Positions 26,099 to 34,909 of a stretch of DNA of 64,000 nucleotides are shown here, piece after piece. This stretch comes from Aquabacter sediminis (GTDB lineage Bacteria; Pseudomonadota; Alphaproteobacteria; Rhizobiales; Xanthobacteraceae). Under the pieces are notes generated by a model. It did no database searches. It was not told the origin of the DNA and saw nothing but the letters and a program-made list of their open reading frames with translations. The DNA lies in assembly GCF_028863665.1 (NCBI RefSeq), contig NZ_JARBFX010000002.1, positions 434,001 through 498,000 on the forward strand, written 5' to 3'. The position numbers and the translations under genes were made by a program. Position 1 is the stretch's first letter. Every line of letters begins with the position of its first letter.

Positions 26099-27508
26099 AT
26101 GAGCCGACAAGATGCCGTCGCCCAAGCGGCGAACTATTTTGACCGTGGCGACTTCCGCACCGACCTGGCCCGCCGGGTCGCCATGCCCACGGAGAGCCAG
26201 ACCGGGCAGAGCCTGGATGCGCTGCGCGCCTATCTCACCGACGAGATCATCCCCACCGTCGGCAAGCTCGGGTTTTCGTCCCGTATCGTCGACAATCCCG
26301 CGCCCGGCCATGGCCCGTTCCTCATCGCCGACCGCCACGAGGCGGAAGGGCTGCCAACGGTGCTGCTCTATGGCCATGGCGACGTGGTGTTCGGCCAGGA
26401 TGCCGGTTGGCGCGAGGGCCTGAAGCCCTGGGCGCTGGTGGAGGAAGGCGACCGCTGGTACGGCCGCGGCACCGCCGACAACAAGGGCCAGCACTCCATC
26501 AATCTCGCGGCCCTTGAGCAGGTGCTCGCCGTGCGCGGCGGGCGGCTCGGCTTCAATTGCAAACTGCTCATCGAGATGGGCGAGGAAGCCGGCTCGCCGG
26601 GCCTGCGCGAGCTCGCCCGGCAGGAACGGGACGCGCTGAAGGCGGATGTTCTGATCGGCTCTGACGGCCCGCGCCTATCGGCGGTGCGGCCCACGGTGTT
26701 CCTGGGCTCGCGGGGCGCCTTCAATTTCGAGCTGGAAGTCAATCTGCGCGCCGGCGGACACCATTCCGGCAATTGGGGCGGCGCGCTCTCCAATGCGGGC
26801 ACGCTGCTCGCCCACGCCATTGCCAGCCTCGTGGACTCCAAGGGCCGCATCCTGGTGGATGGCCTCAAGCCCAAGGAGATCCCGGCCTCCGTGCGCGCCG
26901 CGCTGGACGGCATTTCCCTGGAGCAGGGCATGGGCGATCCGGACATCGACCCGGAATGGGGCGAGCCGGGCCTCACCCCGGCGGAGAAGGTCTATGCCTG
27001 GAACACGCTGGAGGTGCTCGCCTTCGTCACCGGCGCGCCCGACAAGCCGGCCAATGCGGTGCCCCCCTCCGCCAAGGCCACCATGCAGTTGCGTTTCGTG
27101 GTTGGCACCGACCCGGAAACCGTGATTCCCCTGGTGGAGGCCCATCTGGCGGCGCGGGGCCTCGGCATGGTGAAGGCCCGCCCCGCGCGCTCGGCCACCT
27201 TCGAGGCCACCCGGCTTGACCCATCGGACCCCTGGGTGGACTGGGCGCTCGCCTCCATCGCCCGCACCACCGGCAAGACCCCGGCCCTGCTGCCCAATCT
27301 CGGCGGATCGCTGCCAAATGACGTGTTCGCGCTGATCCTGGGCATGCCCACAGTGTGGGTGCCCCACTCCTATCCCGCCTGCTCCCAGCACGCCCCCAAT
27401 GAGCACCTGCTGGCCTCCGTGGCGCGAGAAGCCCTCCAGCTCATGGCCGGGCTGTTCTATGATCTGGGCGAGGAAGGCGGCGCGGTGCTGGAGGCGCGCG
27501 CGGCCTGA
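26099..27508 (+). CDS. M20-family metallopeptidase
   Basis: 469 residues, a zinc-dependent exopeptidase/deacylase of the ArgE/DapE/CPG2 family. Metal and catalytic motifs are visible: LLYGHGDVVFG (His-x-Asp), GRGTADNKGQH (bridging Asp), MGEEAGSPG (catalytic Glu pair) and a late His in SQHAPNEH. A dimerisation domain sits in the middle (VNLRAGGHHSGNWGGALSNAG). No signal peptide, so it is cytoplasmic. As the last gene after a peptide-type importer it probably hydrolyses the imported dipeptide or N-acyl amino acid. A strong terminator follows at 27533. Confidence 0.92.
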   Translation: MSRQDAVAQAANYFDRGDFRTDLARRVAMPTESQTGQSLDALRAYLTDEIIPTVGKLGFSSRIVDNPAPGHGPFLIADRHEAEGLPTVLLYGHGDVVFGQDAGWREGLKPWALVEEGDRWYGRGTADNKGQHSINLAALEQVLAVRGGRLGFNCKLLIEMGEEAGSPGLRELARQERDALKADVLIGSDGPRLSAVRPTVFLGSRGAFNFELEVNLRAGGHHSGNWGGALSNAGTLLAHAIASLVDSKGRILVDGLKPKEIPASVRAALDGISLEQGMGDPDIDPEWGEPGLTPAEKVYAWNTLEVLAFVTGAPDKPANAVPPSAKATMQLRFVVGTDPETVIPLVEAHLAARGLGMVKARPARSATFEATRLDPSDPWVDWALASIARTTGKTPALLPNLGGSLPNDVFALILGMPTVWVPHSYPACSQHAPNEHLLASVAREALQLMAGLFYDLGEEGGAVLEARAA

Positions 27509-27532
27509 TCCCTCTGCAGCGCTGCGCAAGAG

Positions 27533-27566
27533 AAAGGCCGTCCCTCGGGGCGGCCTTTTGTTTTTT
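27533..27566 (+). terminator. Rho-independent terminator after the peptide-transport operon
   Basis: AAAGGCCG (27533-27540) pairs with CGGCCTTT (27551-27558) around a short loop, and TTGTTTTTT follows. It lies 25 bases after the M20 stop and 12 bases before the convergent acdR stop, so it may serve the plus strand mainly. Confidence 0.9.
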
Positions 27567-27577
27567 GCAGCCCGCGA

Positions 27578-28057
27578 TCAGAAGTCCAGCGGCCGATTGT
27601 CCACCACCTCCTTGATGACGAAGAAGGTGCGGGTCTGCCGAACGCCCGGCAGGGCGATCAGGCAATTGGCATGGATGCGGTTGAAGTCCGCCATGTCGGA
27701 CACCCGGATCTTGAGAAAATAGTCGAAATCCCCGGCCACCAGATGGCAATCCAATACGAAACTGAGTGCCGCCGCCGCGGCCTCGAAGGCGGCGAAGCTC
27801 TCCGGCGTCGAGCGGTCGAGCACCACGCCCACCATCACCAGCGCCCCACGGTTCACCTGCTGCGGCGCCACCATGCCCCGGAAACCGGAAATATAGCCCT
27901 CGCGCACCAAAGCCTGGGTGCGCCGGTGGCAGGTGGCCGGGCTCAGCGCCACCTTTTCCGCCAGTTCCGCATTGGACATCCGCCCATCCTGCTGCAGGAG
28001 ACGCAGGATTTTCAGGTCGGTTCGGTCAAGGGGATCAGTGCTGAAAGCTTCTTTCAT
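27578..28057 (-). CDS. acdR: Lrp/AsnC-family regulator, probable AcdR
   Basis: 159 residues. The N-terminal helix-turn-helix (LDRTDLKILRLLQQDGRMSNAELAEKVALSPATCHRRTQAL) is followed by an Lrp effector domain (RAM; CHLVAGDFDYFLKIRV). It is divergent from acdS with 146 bases between. In Pseudomonas and rhizobia an Lrp-type protein, AcdR, is encoded divergently from acdS and activates it in response to ACC. The gene order and family here are the same; the AcdR assignment rests on that. Confidence 0.87.
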   Translation of the reverse strand: MKEAFSTDPLDRTDLKILRLLQQDGRMSNAELAEKVALSPATCHRRTQALVREGYISGFRGMVAPQQVNRGALVMVGVVLDRSTPESFAAFEAAAAALSFVLDCHLVAGDFDYFLKIRVSDMADFNRIHANCLIALPGVRQTRTFFVIKEVVDNRPLDF

Positions 28058-28066
28058 TCTATTTGC

Positions 28067-28081
28067 AATTCATGCTGAATT
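28067..28081. promoter_or_regulatory. Candidate Lrp/AcdR operator between acdR and acdS
   Basis: AATTC (28067-28071) and GAATT (28077-28081) are perfect inverted arms around ATGCT, ten bases before the acdR start. AT-rich sequence with a TATAAA element near 28131 follows towards acdS. Lrp-type proteins bind degenerate AT-rich inverted repeats, so this is a plausible site. Confidence 0.45.
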
Positions 28082-28203
28082 TCGTTCAAAATACCCATCA
28101 TAAGACAGAAAGAGAAGCATAATCCCGCCTTATAAAGAAAGGACATTTCATATCGCTTGCGGCTAGCATCCGGCCCATCAGAACACCTTCCACGGGATCG
28201 GCC

Positions 28204-29217
28204 ATGCTCTCCAAATTCGAACGTTATCCCCTCACCTTCGGCGTCACCCCCATTGAGAAGCTCTCCCGCCTCACCGACCATCTCGGCGGCAAGGTGGAGC
28301 TCTATGCCAAGCGTGAGGATTGCAATTCGGGCCTTGCCTATGGCGGCAACAAGCTGCGCAAGCTCGAATACATCATCCCCGATGCCATCGCCTCCAATGC
28401 CGATACGCTGGTCTCCATCGGCGGCGTGCAGTCCAACCATACCCGCATGATCGCGGCCGTGGCGGCCAAGATCGGCTTCAAGTGCCGCCTGGTGCAGGAA
28501 GCCTGGGTGCCGCACGAGGATGCGGTCTATGACCGGGTGGGCAACATCATGCTCTCGCGCATCATGGGCGCCGACGTGCGCTGCGTGGATGACGGCTTCG
28601 ACATCGGCATCCGCAAGAGCTGGGAAGACGCCATCGCCGAGGTGAAGGCCGCCGGAGGCAAGCCATATGCCATCCCGGCCGGTGCCTCGGTGCACCCCAA
28701 GGGCGGGCTCGGCTATGTGGGCTTTGCCGAGGAAGTGCGGGCGCAGGAAGAGGCGCTCGGCTTCAAGTTCGACTACATCATCGTCTGCACGGTCACCGGC
28801 TCCACCCACGCGGGAATGACGGTGGGCTTTGCCAAGGACGGCCGCTCGCAGCGCGTGATCGGCATCGACGCATCCGCCACCCCCGCCCAGACCAAGGCGC
28901 AGGTGCTGGAGATCGCCAAGCGCACGGCCGACCTGGTGGAGCTCGGCCGCGAGATCACCGACGACGATGTGGTGCTGGTGGAGGACTATGCCTACCCGGT
29001 CTATGGCGTGCCCTCGGAAGAGACCAAGGACGCCATCCGCCTCGTCGCGCGCCTCGAAGCCATGATCACGGACCCCGTCTATGAGGGCAAGTCCATGCAG
29101 GGCATGATCGATCTGGTGAAGAAGGGCTATTTCCCGGAAGGCTCCAAGGTGCTCTACGCGCACCTGGGCGGCGCGCCGGCCCTCAACGGCTATGGCTACG
29201 CCTTCCGCAACGGCTGA
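28204..29217 (+). CDS. acdS: 1-aminocyclopropane-1-carboxylate (ACC) deaminase
   Basis: 337 residues. AcdS is a PLP enzyme that opens ACC, the plant ethylene precursor, to 2-oxobutyrate and ammonia; it acts in the cytoplasm. The PLP lysine is K50 in [10 protein letters not shown], and [11 protein letters not shown] is the conserved phosphate/nucleophile region. The two residues that separate true ACC deaminases from D-cysteine desulfhydrase, Glu295 and Leu322 in Pseudomonas numbering, are present here as E294 (YEGKSM) and L321 (AHLGGAP). The sequence resembles rhizobial AcdS throughout. A terminator follows at 29241. It suggests a plant-associated life. Confidence 0.96.
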   Translation: MLSKFERYPLTFGVTPIEKLSRLTDHLGGKVELYAKREDCNSGLAYGGNKLRKLEYIIPDAIASNADTLVSIGGVQSNHTRMIAAVAAKIGFKCRLVQEAWVPHEDAVYDRVGNIMLSRIMGADVRCVDDGFDIGIRKSWEDAIAEVKAAGGKPYAIPAGASVHPKGGLGYVGFAEEVRAQEEALGFKFDYIIVCTVTGSTHAGMTVGFAKDGRSQRVIGIDASATPAQTKAQVLEIAKRTADLVELGREITDDDVVLVEDYAYPVYGVPSEETKDAIRLVARLEAMITDPVYEGKSMQGMIDLVKKGYFPEGSKVLYAHLGGAPALNGYGYAFRNG

Positions 29218-29240
29218 CCTTGACGAAGGCTTGCGCTTGG

Positions 29241-29276
29241 AAGGGAGGCGTCCGCGGGAGGGCGCCTCCCTTTTTT
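29241..29276 (+). terminator. Rho-independent terminator of acdS
   Basis: AGGGAGGCG (29242-29250) pairs with CGCCTCCCT (29263-29271), followed by TTTTTT. It is 23 bases after the acdS stop and ends just before the convergent TetR gene. Confidence 0.92.
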
Positions 29277-29282
29277 AAGGCT

Positions 29283-30056
29283 TCACACCGAGGTGCCGTC
29301 GGGCCCCGAGCGCAGATAGGCCAGCAGCATTTCGCTGGCATGGCGACGCCGGTCCGCCCGCCAGCGGGCCGTGCCCAGATTGACGCTGAAGAGGTGGGAC
29401 AAGGTGGGCGCGTTGGAAATGTGGAAGTAGCTCAGCGCCACCATGGTCACATAGAGCTGGAGCGGGTCGACCCCCGCCCGGAAGACACCCTCCGCCTCGC
29501 CCCGCGCCAGCACATCGCGGATGGCCTCCATGAGCGGCGAGGAGATGACGGGCGCCTTCTTGGACCGCTTCAGATAGCGCCCGCCCAAGAGGTTCTCGCT
29601 GGCCAGCAGGCGGATGAAGAGCGGGTTGGCGGCAAAATGCGCATAGGTGAAGTCGAACAGCTTCATCATGGCGGGCACCGGCGCAAGATCCCGCAAATTG
29701 AGCCGCTGCTCCTGGACACGGATGTCCTCGAAGACCGTCTCCAGGACCGCCAGATAGAGCGCCGTCTTGCTTCCGAAATAGTGATAGAGCATGCGCATAT
29801 TGGCATCCGCCCGGCGGGCGATGGCATCGATGCGCGCGCCGTTATAGCCGTGCTCGGCAAACTCCTCGATGGCCGCCTGGAGAATGCGCTCCTGCGTCGC
29901 CGCCGCGTCGCGCGGCCGCCGCCCCCGGGCCGGTGCGGGGTCCGGCTCGGGCGCGCGGACGGGCGACTTGCGGACCCGGCGCGCCTTGGGCGCGTCCTCC
30001 ACCGTGGCTCCCTCTGGCGGGATATCCAGTCTGTCGAGCGTGCGAGCAGGGCTCAC
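29283..30056 (-). CDS. TetR-family transcriptional regulator in the molybdo-hydroxylase operon
   Basis: 257 residues. A basic, proline-rich N-terminal extension of about 50 residues precedes a normal TetR helix-turn-helix (QERILQAAIEEFAEHGYNGARIDAIARRADANMRMLYHYFGSKTALYLAVL). The C-terminal ligand domain is about 150 residues. The GTG start overlaps the hydroxylase stop by four bases, so it is the third gene of the operon starting at 33732 and would autoregulate it. The helix-turn-helix does not resemble E. coli RutR closely. The TTGCA-containing repeats at 33758-33808 are candidate binding sites. Confidence 0.87.
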   Translation of the reverse strand: MSPARTLDRLDIPPEGATVEDAPKARRVRKSPVRAPEPDPAPARGRRPRDAAATQERILQAAIEEFAEHGYNGARIDAIARRADANMRMLYHYFGSKTALYLAVLETVFEDIRVQEQRLNLRDLAPVPAMMKLFDFTYAHFAANPLFIRLLASENLLGGRYLKRSKKAPVISSPLMEAIRDVLARGEAEGVFRAGVDPLQLYVTMVALSYFHISNAPTLSHLFSVNLGTARWRADRRRHASEMLLAYLRSGPDGTSV

Positions 30057-32839
30057 GGGGCCTCCTTTCCGGCGGCGGCGCGGCGCGCATCCAGCGCCGC
30101 GAGCACCTTGTCCGGCGTGAGCGGCAGGGAGGTGATGCGGATGCCCGCCGCATCCTCCAGCGCATTGGCGATGGCACTGGCGACGCCGAGAATCCCGGCC
30201 TCGCCAACCCCCTTGGCACCGAAGGGCCCCCGCCCCATTCCCTGCTCGAGGGTTAAGGCCTCGAACAGTTCAGGCTGGTCGGTGGCGAGCGGCATGCGGT
30301 AGCGTTGGGGCGTGTCGGTGAGAAGCCGCCCCTCCTCGAACACCAATTGCTCGAACAGCGCCTGCCCCACCGCCTGCATGCTCGCCCCCTCGATCTGCCC
30401 GCGCACGGCCTGCGGCACCAGGGCCCGGCCGGCATCGGCGGCGGTGATCAAGTGGATGAGGCCGATGCGGCCGGTCTCCAGATCCACTTCCAGGTCCACC
30501 CCCACCCAATTGGGCATCCAATAGACGATCTGGGCATTCAATGCCGCTGCGTTGCAGGTTTCCACCTTCACGTCGCCCTCGCCCACGAACTCCGAGCCAA
30601 GCCCACCATAATAGCCGCGCACAAGGCTTTTGAGCGAGGTGCGGGCATTGCCGTGGAGCACGAAGCCCCCCGCATAATCCAGTTCGGAGCGCTGGACAGA
30701 TAGCCGCGTGGAGGCGAAGTCGAGAATGCGCCCCCGCACCGCCTCTGCCGCCCGGCGGATCGCCTCGCCGGTCACGGCGGTGGCCGAGGAGGCGTGCGTG
30801 CCCTGGTCGAAGGCGGTCTGGTCGGTGTCCACCTCGGCGCGGCTGACCCAGGCGGGATCGATTTTCAGAACCGTTCCCACGATATGCCGGAACGCCTCGG
30901 TGGCGCCCTGGCCCATGTCGACCGTGGCGCAACTGATGACCGCGTGACCGTCCCCCACCACCTTCACCCGCGCCTGGGCATAGCGCCCCTGCCCGCCGGC
31001 ATCCTTGAAGCCGATGGCGATGCCCCGGCCCCGCGCCAGATGCGGCGCGCGGCGGGGCGCCGGCGTGCCCCAGCCGATGCGCGCGGCGACCACGTCGAGC
31101 CCGGCCTCCAGGTCGCAATCCAACGCGCTGTCGCCGGGCCGATAGGGCTCGCCGGGGCGCAGCAGGTTGCGGCGCCGCAGTTCCACCGGGTCGATGTGAA
31201 GGGCACGGGCGATCATGTCGATCTGGCTTTCGGAGGCCCAGGAGGCCTGCGTGCCGCCGAACCCCCGGAACGAGCCGGCGGGAACGGTATTGGTGCGCAC
31301 CGCCTCCGCCCGGCTGTCGAGCGCCTGCCACAGATAGGGACCGCCGATGCGATAGCCGACCTTGTCCGCCACCAGGGCGCTGCCATCCGCATAGGCCCCG
31401 CCATCGATGCGAATGCGGGACCGCCGCGCGAGGAAGCGCCCATCCGAGCTGACGGCGGTCTCAAGGTCGATCCGCGCCGCGTGCTGGGACAAGGTCACGA
31501 AGCCCTCGTCCATGGTCAACGCCAGACGCACCGCCCGCCCGCTCTTGCGCGCCAGCAAGGCGGTGAGCGGCTCCAGCTTGCAGAAGCTCTTGATGCCGAA
31601 GGCGCCGCCAATATGCAGGGTGTGGACCCGCACCTCATGCTCGGCGAGGCCAAAGATCTCGGCAATGTCCTGGCGCAGCAGGAAGGGATCCTGGTTTGAG
31701 GACCAAAGCTCGAAGCCGCCCCCCATTGGGCGCGCCAGGGTAATGATGGGCTCGAGCGCCCCATGGGCCATGCGGGAGAAGGCAAAACTGTGCTCGAATA
31801 CATGGTCGGCGGCAGCGAAGCCGGCGTCCACATCGCCCATCTGGTGATGGAAGCTGTAGAGGATATTGGGCGCGGGCTCCTTCAGGCAGGTGACCCCTTC
31901 GCCATGGGCGGGAACAGCGCCGAGGCTGGGAGCGTCGAACAGGACGGGCGCATCGGGCGCAAGCGCGGCCTCCATGTCCGCAACCACGGGCAGACGCTCG
32001 TAATCCACCTCGATGAGGGCGAGGGCCTTGAGCGCCGTCTGCGCATCTGTGGCAGCCACCGCCGCCACCATGTCGCCCTGGTGCCGCACGCGATCAATCG
32101 CCAGCAGCGGCTGGTCCTTTACCCAAAGCCCATAATAGGGCTCCGGGAGCGCCGCCACGTCCGCCCCTGTCACCACCGCATGTACGCCGGGCAAGGCACG
32201 CGCTGCTTCGGTGCGAATGGCGCGGATGCGGGCATGGGCGTGGGGACTGCGCAGGACCTTGGCCTCCAATTGCCCGGGCAGGCTCATGTCGGAGGTGAAG
32301 AAGGCAGCGCCGGTCACCTTTGCCGTTTGCTCCGGCCGCCAAGGAGCTTCACGCGTCTCCGGCGCGCCGTTCGCCTTCAGGCGCGCGGCGGCGAGCACCG
32401 CATCCTCGATGGCCCTGTAGCCGGTGCAGCGGCAGACATTGGCGCCCATCCAGGCCCGAACCTCGGCGCGGCTGGGATCGGGCGTGCGGGCGAGCAGCGC
32501 CTCGGCCAGCATCACCATGCCCGGGGTGCACATGCCGCACTGGAACGCGCCGCCCTCCACAAAGGCCTGCTGAACCGCGCTGGGGGCGGCGCCGGCGGGC
32601 ATGACGCCCTGGATGGTAGAGACGTGGGCCCCCTCCACCGTCCCCGTCAGGGTGCAGCAGGAGGTGGTGGGGCGGCCATCAACGAGAACGGTGCAGGCGC
32701 CGCACGCCCCATGGTCGCACGCCACGCGCACGCCGGAGCGAGCGCAGGGGCCGGCAAGGGCATCGGCCAGGACCACGGGTGCGTCGGCGGGAAGGCTGAC
32801 GGGTTCCCCGTCGAGGATGAAGGAGACGGGCACGCTCAC
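30053..32839 (-). CDS. Xanthine dehydrogenase-family hydroxylase: fused 2Fe-2S and molybdopterin subunits
   Basis: 928 residues. Residues 1-150 bind two [2Fe-2S] clusters: plant-type cysteines 41, 46, 49, 61 and the four-helix-bundle cysteines 101, 104, 136, 138. Residues 165-928 form the molybdopterin-cytosine dinucleotide domain, with the conserved stretch around SNQDPFLLR, SFRGFGGTQ, and the catalytic Glu in GVGEAG near the C-terminus. Such enzymes insert water-derived oxygen next to a ring nitrogen or into an aldehyde. FAD is carried on the preceding gene. I chose GTG 32839, which overlaps that gene's stop (GTGA) and has GAGGAGG in front, not the longer frame from 32914. The substrate is probably an N-heterocycle (inference). 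Confidence 0.9.
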   Translation of the reverse strand: MSVPVSFILDGEPVSLPADAPVVLADALAGPCARSGVRVACDHGACGACTVLVDGRPTTSCCTLTGTVEGAHVSTIQGVMPAGAAPSAVQQAFVEGGAFQCGMCTPGMVMLAEALLARTPDPSRAEVRAWMGANVCRCTGYRAIEDAVLAAARLKANGAPETREAPWRPEQTAKVTGAAFFTSDMSLPGQLEAKVLRSPHAHARIRAIRTEAARALPGVHAVVTGADVAALPEPYYGLWVKDQPLLAIDRVRHQGDMVAAVAATDAQTALKALALIEVDYERLPVVADMEAALAPDAPVLFDAPSLGAVPAHGEGVTCLKEPAPNILYSFHHQMGDVDAGFAAADHVFEHSFAFSRMAHGALEPIITLARPMGGGFELWSSNQDPFLLRQDIAEIFGLAEHEVRVHTLHIGGAFGIKSFCKLEPLTALLARKSGRAVRLALTMDEGFVTLSQHAARIDLETAVSSDGRFLARRSRIRIDGGAYADGSALVADKVGYRIGGPYLWQALDSRAEAVRTNTVPAGSFRGFGGTQASWASESQIDMIARALHIDPVELRRRNLLRPGEPYRPGDSALDCDLEAGLDVVAARIGWGTPAPRRAPHLARGRGIAIGFKDAGGQGRYAQARVKVVGDGHAVISCATVDMGQGATEAFRHIVGTVLKIDPAWVSRAEVDTDQTAFDQGTHASSATAVTGEAIRRAAEAVRGRILDFASTRLSVQRSELDYAGGFVLHGNARTSLKSLVRGYYGGLGSEFVGEGDVKVETCNAAALNAQIVYWMPNWVGVDLEVDLETGRIGLIHLITAADAGRALVPQAVRGQIEGASMQAVGQALFEQLVFEEGRLLTDTPQRYRMPLATDQPELFEALTLEQGMGRGPFGAKGVGEAGILGVASAIANALEDAAGIRITSLPLTPDKVLAALDARRAAAGKEAP

Positions 32840-33732
32840 CGGCAGGCCTCCTCGATCAGCCGGGTGAGCAGCACGGGGGCGATCCGCCCGCGATAATCGG
32901 CAGCGCCGGTCCAAGGGGTGGTGAAAGCGGGCAGGTCGTGCAGCGCGCCCTCGGCCATATGGCGCGCGCGCAACGCGAGGTCGGTCGGCGTCCAGCCCTC
33001 GGCGGCCAGCGGGCGCATCACGGGGCGGGCATGGCCCCCGCCCACCACCGCGCAGGCGCGGGTGATCCGGCCATTCTCGCTATCGAGGCACAGGGCCACG
33101 CTGAGCGCCGGGCGCAAGGTGCGGTCATAGACCAGCCGCCGCATGCGGGCCGGTCCAGGCAGAGGAATCCGCAAGGCGGTGACCAGGCCCGGACAGGGCA
33201 CGGCGCCCCCTTGCCCGTCCGAGAGCGCGGTCGCCGCGATATCGAAGAACGCGCCGCCTGGGGCCAACCCCTCAAGGCGCGCCTCCACCGCCATGAGGAG
33301 GATGGCCGCCTCATAGGCCGGAACCTCCGCCAGCAGATTGCCGACAATGGTGCCCTGGCTGCGGACGCGGATATTGGCGAGCGCCCCCCATATGGTGGCC
33401 AGATCGGGAAAGGCCGCCCGCACCTCGGCGTCCTGCGCCATCTGGTCGTGACGTAGCAGTGCGCCCGCAACCAGCTCGCCGTCGCGGCGGATCACCTCGT
33501 CCGCCGCCGGGATGGCGCCGAGCCATACGATGGCGGCCGGCGCGCGACCCTCCTTCATGCGGTTCACCACATCAAGGCCCCCCGCCATGACCGTCGCATC
33601 CGGCAGGGTGTCGAGAAGGGCGCGGGCCTCGGCGAAGCTCTCCGGGCGATGAAAGGCGAAGGGGGGGATGAGGTGGCGCGACCGATGCACGGCGAGCGGA
33701 GGCACGGCGGCGGCGAGGGCTGTGTTGGGCAT
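32836..33732 (-). CDS. FAD-binding subunit of molybdenum hydroxylase (CoxM/CutM type)
   Basis: 298 residues. The first part has the FAD_binding_5 pattern (PFAFHRPESFAEARALL, TVMAGGLDVVNRMKEG), then IRVRSQGTIVGNLLAEVPAYE, where the second FAD contact lies, and a CO-dehydrogenase flavoprotein C-terminal domain (LSVALCL ... RPLAAEGW). It passes electrons from the 2Fe-2S clusters to an acceptor. The classical AGG-T tetrad is partly altered: MAGGLD is kept. ATG 33732 is used; residues upstream of it in the open frame do not fit the family. It is first in the minus-strand operon. Confidence 0.88.
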   Translation of the reverse strand: MPNTALAAAVPPLAVHRSRHLIPPFAFHRPESFAEARALLDTLPDATVMAGGLDVVNRMKEGRAPAAIVWLGAIPAADEVIRRDGELVAGALLRHDQMAQDAEVRAAFPDLATIWGALANIRVRSQGTIVGNLLAEVPAYEAAILLMAVEARLEGLAPGGAFFDIAATALSDGQGGAVPCPGLVTALRIPLPGPARMRRLVYDRTLRPALSVALCLDSENGRITRACAVVGGGHARPVMRPLAAEGWTPTDLALRARHMAEGALHDLPAFTTPWTGAADYRGRIAPVLLTRLIEEACR

Positions 33733-33757
33733 GGCGTCCGGTCTTGATGTGCCCGCC

Positions 33758-33808
33758 CTGCAAACCGGCATCCAACTTGCAGCGCGGGGTGCACCTCTCC
33801 TTGCAAGG
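33758..33808. promoter_or_regulatory. TTGCA-type repeats in divergent promoter region
   Basis: CTGCAA (33758-33763) and TTGCAG (33777-33782) are inverted arms 13 bases apart, and CCTTGCAAGG (33799-33808) is a perfect palindrome. All three contain TTGCA or its complement within 51 bases, between the hydroxylase operon and the gene at 33871. They are candidate sites for the TetR protein of this operon. Confidence 0.4.
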
Positions 33809-33870
33809 CGTTTGCCAGATGCCGGGAGGAGGCCACAAGCAGCCGTCACGGAACCGACGAGGACCCCGCC

Positions 33871-34617
33871 ATGACAGACCGGCTCGGCTATCGCCTGAAG
33901 ATCGGCATCATCATTCCTTCCACCAACACCACCGTGCAGCCGGAGACCGATTCCATGCGGCCGGCGGGCGTCACCAACCATGTGGGACGCATTCATATTC
34001 CTGATCTTCCCCTCACCAGCGACACCGAGTTCGAGGCCATGGTGGAGGCCATCGGACCGGACCTGTTCGGGGCCGTCGACCGGGTGATGACCTGCAAGCC
34101 GGATCGCCTCGTCATGGCCATGTCCATTCCCACCTTCTGGGGCGGAAAGGCTGGCAGCGATGCCCTGCTCGCCCGCATGGAGGCGCGCGCGGGCGTGCCG
34201 GTGAGCATGGGATCAGCGGCCTGCGTCGAGGCGCTGCAATGCTTTCCCAAGGTCCGGCGCATCGGCATCCTGACGCCCTATCAGCCTGTGGGTGATGCCC
34301 ATGTGGCGCGCTATTTCGCCGATCACGGCTATGAGGTGGCGCTGGTGCATTCCCTGAAGCGCCCGAGCGAAGTACAGATCGCCCACGCCACCGAAGCAGA
34401 CATCCGCGACGGCCTGAAAACCCTTGCCGCAGCTGGCGTCGATGCCATCGTTCAGGCGGGCACGGACCTCGCCGTAACCGACATCGCCGACGAGGCGGAA
34501 CGCTGGCTCGGCCTGCCGGTGATCGCCATCAACGCCGCCACCTATTGGCATGCGCTGCGCCATGCGGGGATTGCCGACAAGGTCACCGGGCGCGGCATGC
34601 TGCTTGCCACCCATTGA
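33871..34617 (+). CDS. Asp/Glu racemase-superfamily protein (arylmalonate decarboxylase / maleate isomerase-like)
   Basis: 248 residues. N-terminal IPSTNTTVQPE and the two-domain pattern match the arylmalonate decarboxylase/maleate cis-trans isomerase branch of the Asp/Glu racemase superfamily. Typical enzymes use a cysteine in each half. Here the first position reads MAMSIPTFWGG and the second VQAGTDLAV, so neither canonical cysteine is evident; remaining cysteines are C75 in MTCKPD and those in SAACVEALQC. The reaction may therefore differ from maleate isomerisation. The gene is divergent from the molybdo-hydroxylase operon and probably belongs to the same pathway. Confidence 0.8.
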   Translation: MTDRLGYRLKIGIIIPSTNTTVQPETDSMRPAGVTNHVGRIHIPDLPLTSDTEFEAMVEAIGPDLFGAVDRVMTCKPDRLVMAMSIPTFWGGKAGSDALLARMEARAGVPVSMGSAACVEALQCFPKVRRIGILTPYQPVGDAHVARYFADHGYEVALVHSLKRPSEVQIAHATEADIRDGLKTLAAAGVDAIVQAGTDLAVTDIADEAERWLGLPVIAINAATYWHALRHAGIADKVTGRGMLLATH

Positions 34618-34819
34618 TGGGGGGAGCGCCCCATCTGCACAAACGGCTCGCGTTTTCTGGTCTCTGGGCGACGGGAATTGGGCAAAGCGGTGCTTTAGCA
34701 CCTCAAAAGCCAAAAAGCCTGGATCGAAACTGCCCTTAACGTCTTCACGCTCATTCCAAAAAAGATAGTGGATTCAAGGAAATGACAATGAAGCAGCTCA
34801 CGCCCATTTCTTGGGCATT

Positions 34820-34847
34820 AAGTAAGCATCTTATGCGTAATTACGCA
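34820..34847. promoter_or_regulatory. Repeated operator-like element upstream of the RidA gene
   Basis: The 21-base stretch 34820-34840 (AAGTAAGC-A-TCTT-A-TGC-G-TAA) recurs with three differences at 35447-35467. It overlaps a perfect 14-base palindrome TGCGTAATTACGCA (34834-34847). The surrounding 292 bases (34618-34909) are otherwise non-coding and more AT-rich than the genes, so this is probably the promoter region of the RidA gene. Confidence 0.55.
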
Positions 34848-34909
34848 AAGATGACGGCCGCTGGCGCGCCCGTGTGCACGCCTGCCGTCCGCGTGTGGGG
34901 GGCCGAGCG

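Noticed and set aside
28054-29163. 369-residue open frame antisense to acdS
   Set aside because: The plus strand matches AcdS along its full length; the antisense frame has no recognisable domain.
28204-29217. acdS as D-cysteine desulfhydrase
   Set aside because: The residues at positions 294 (Glu) and 321 (Leu) and the neighbouring acdR gene fit ACC deaminase.
29283-30056. TetR protein as RutR
   Set aside because: It regulates a locus with RutB/RutD-like genes, but its sequence outside the helix-turn-helix does not resemble RutR and it has a distinct N-terminal extension.
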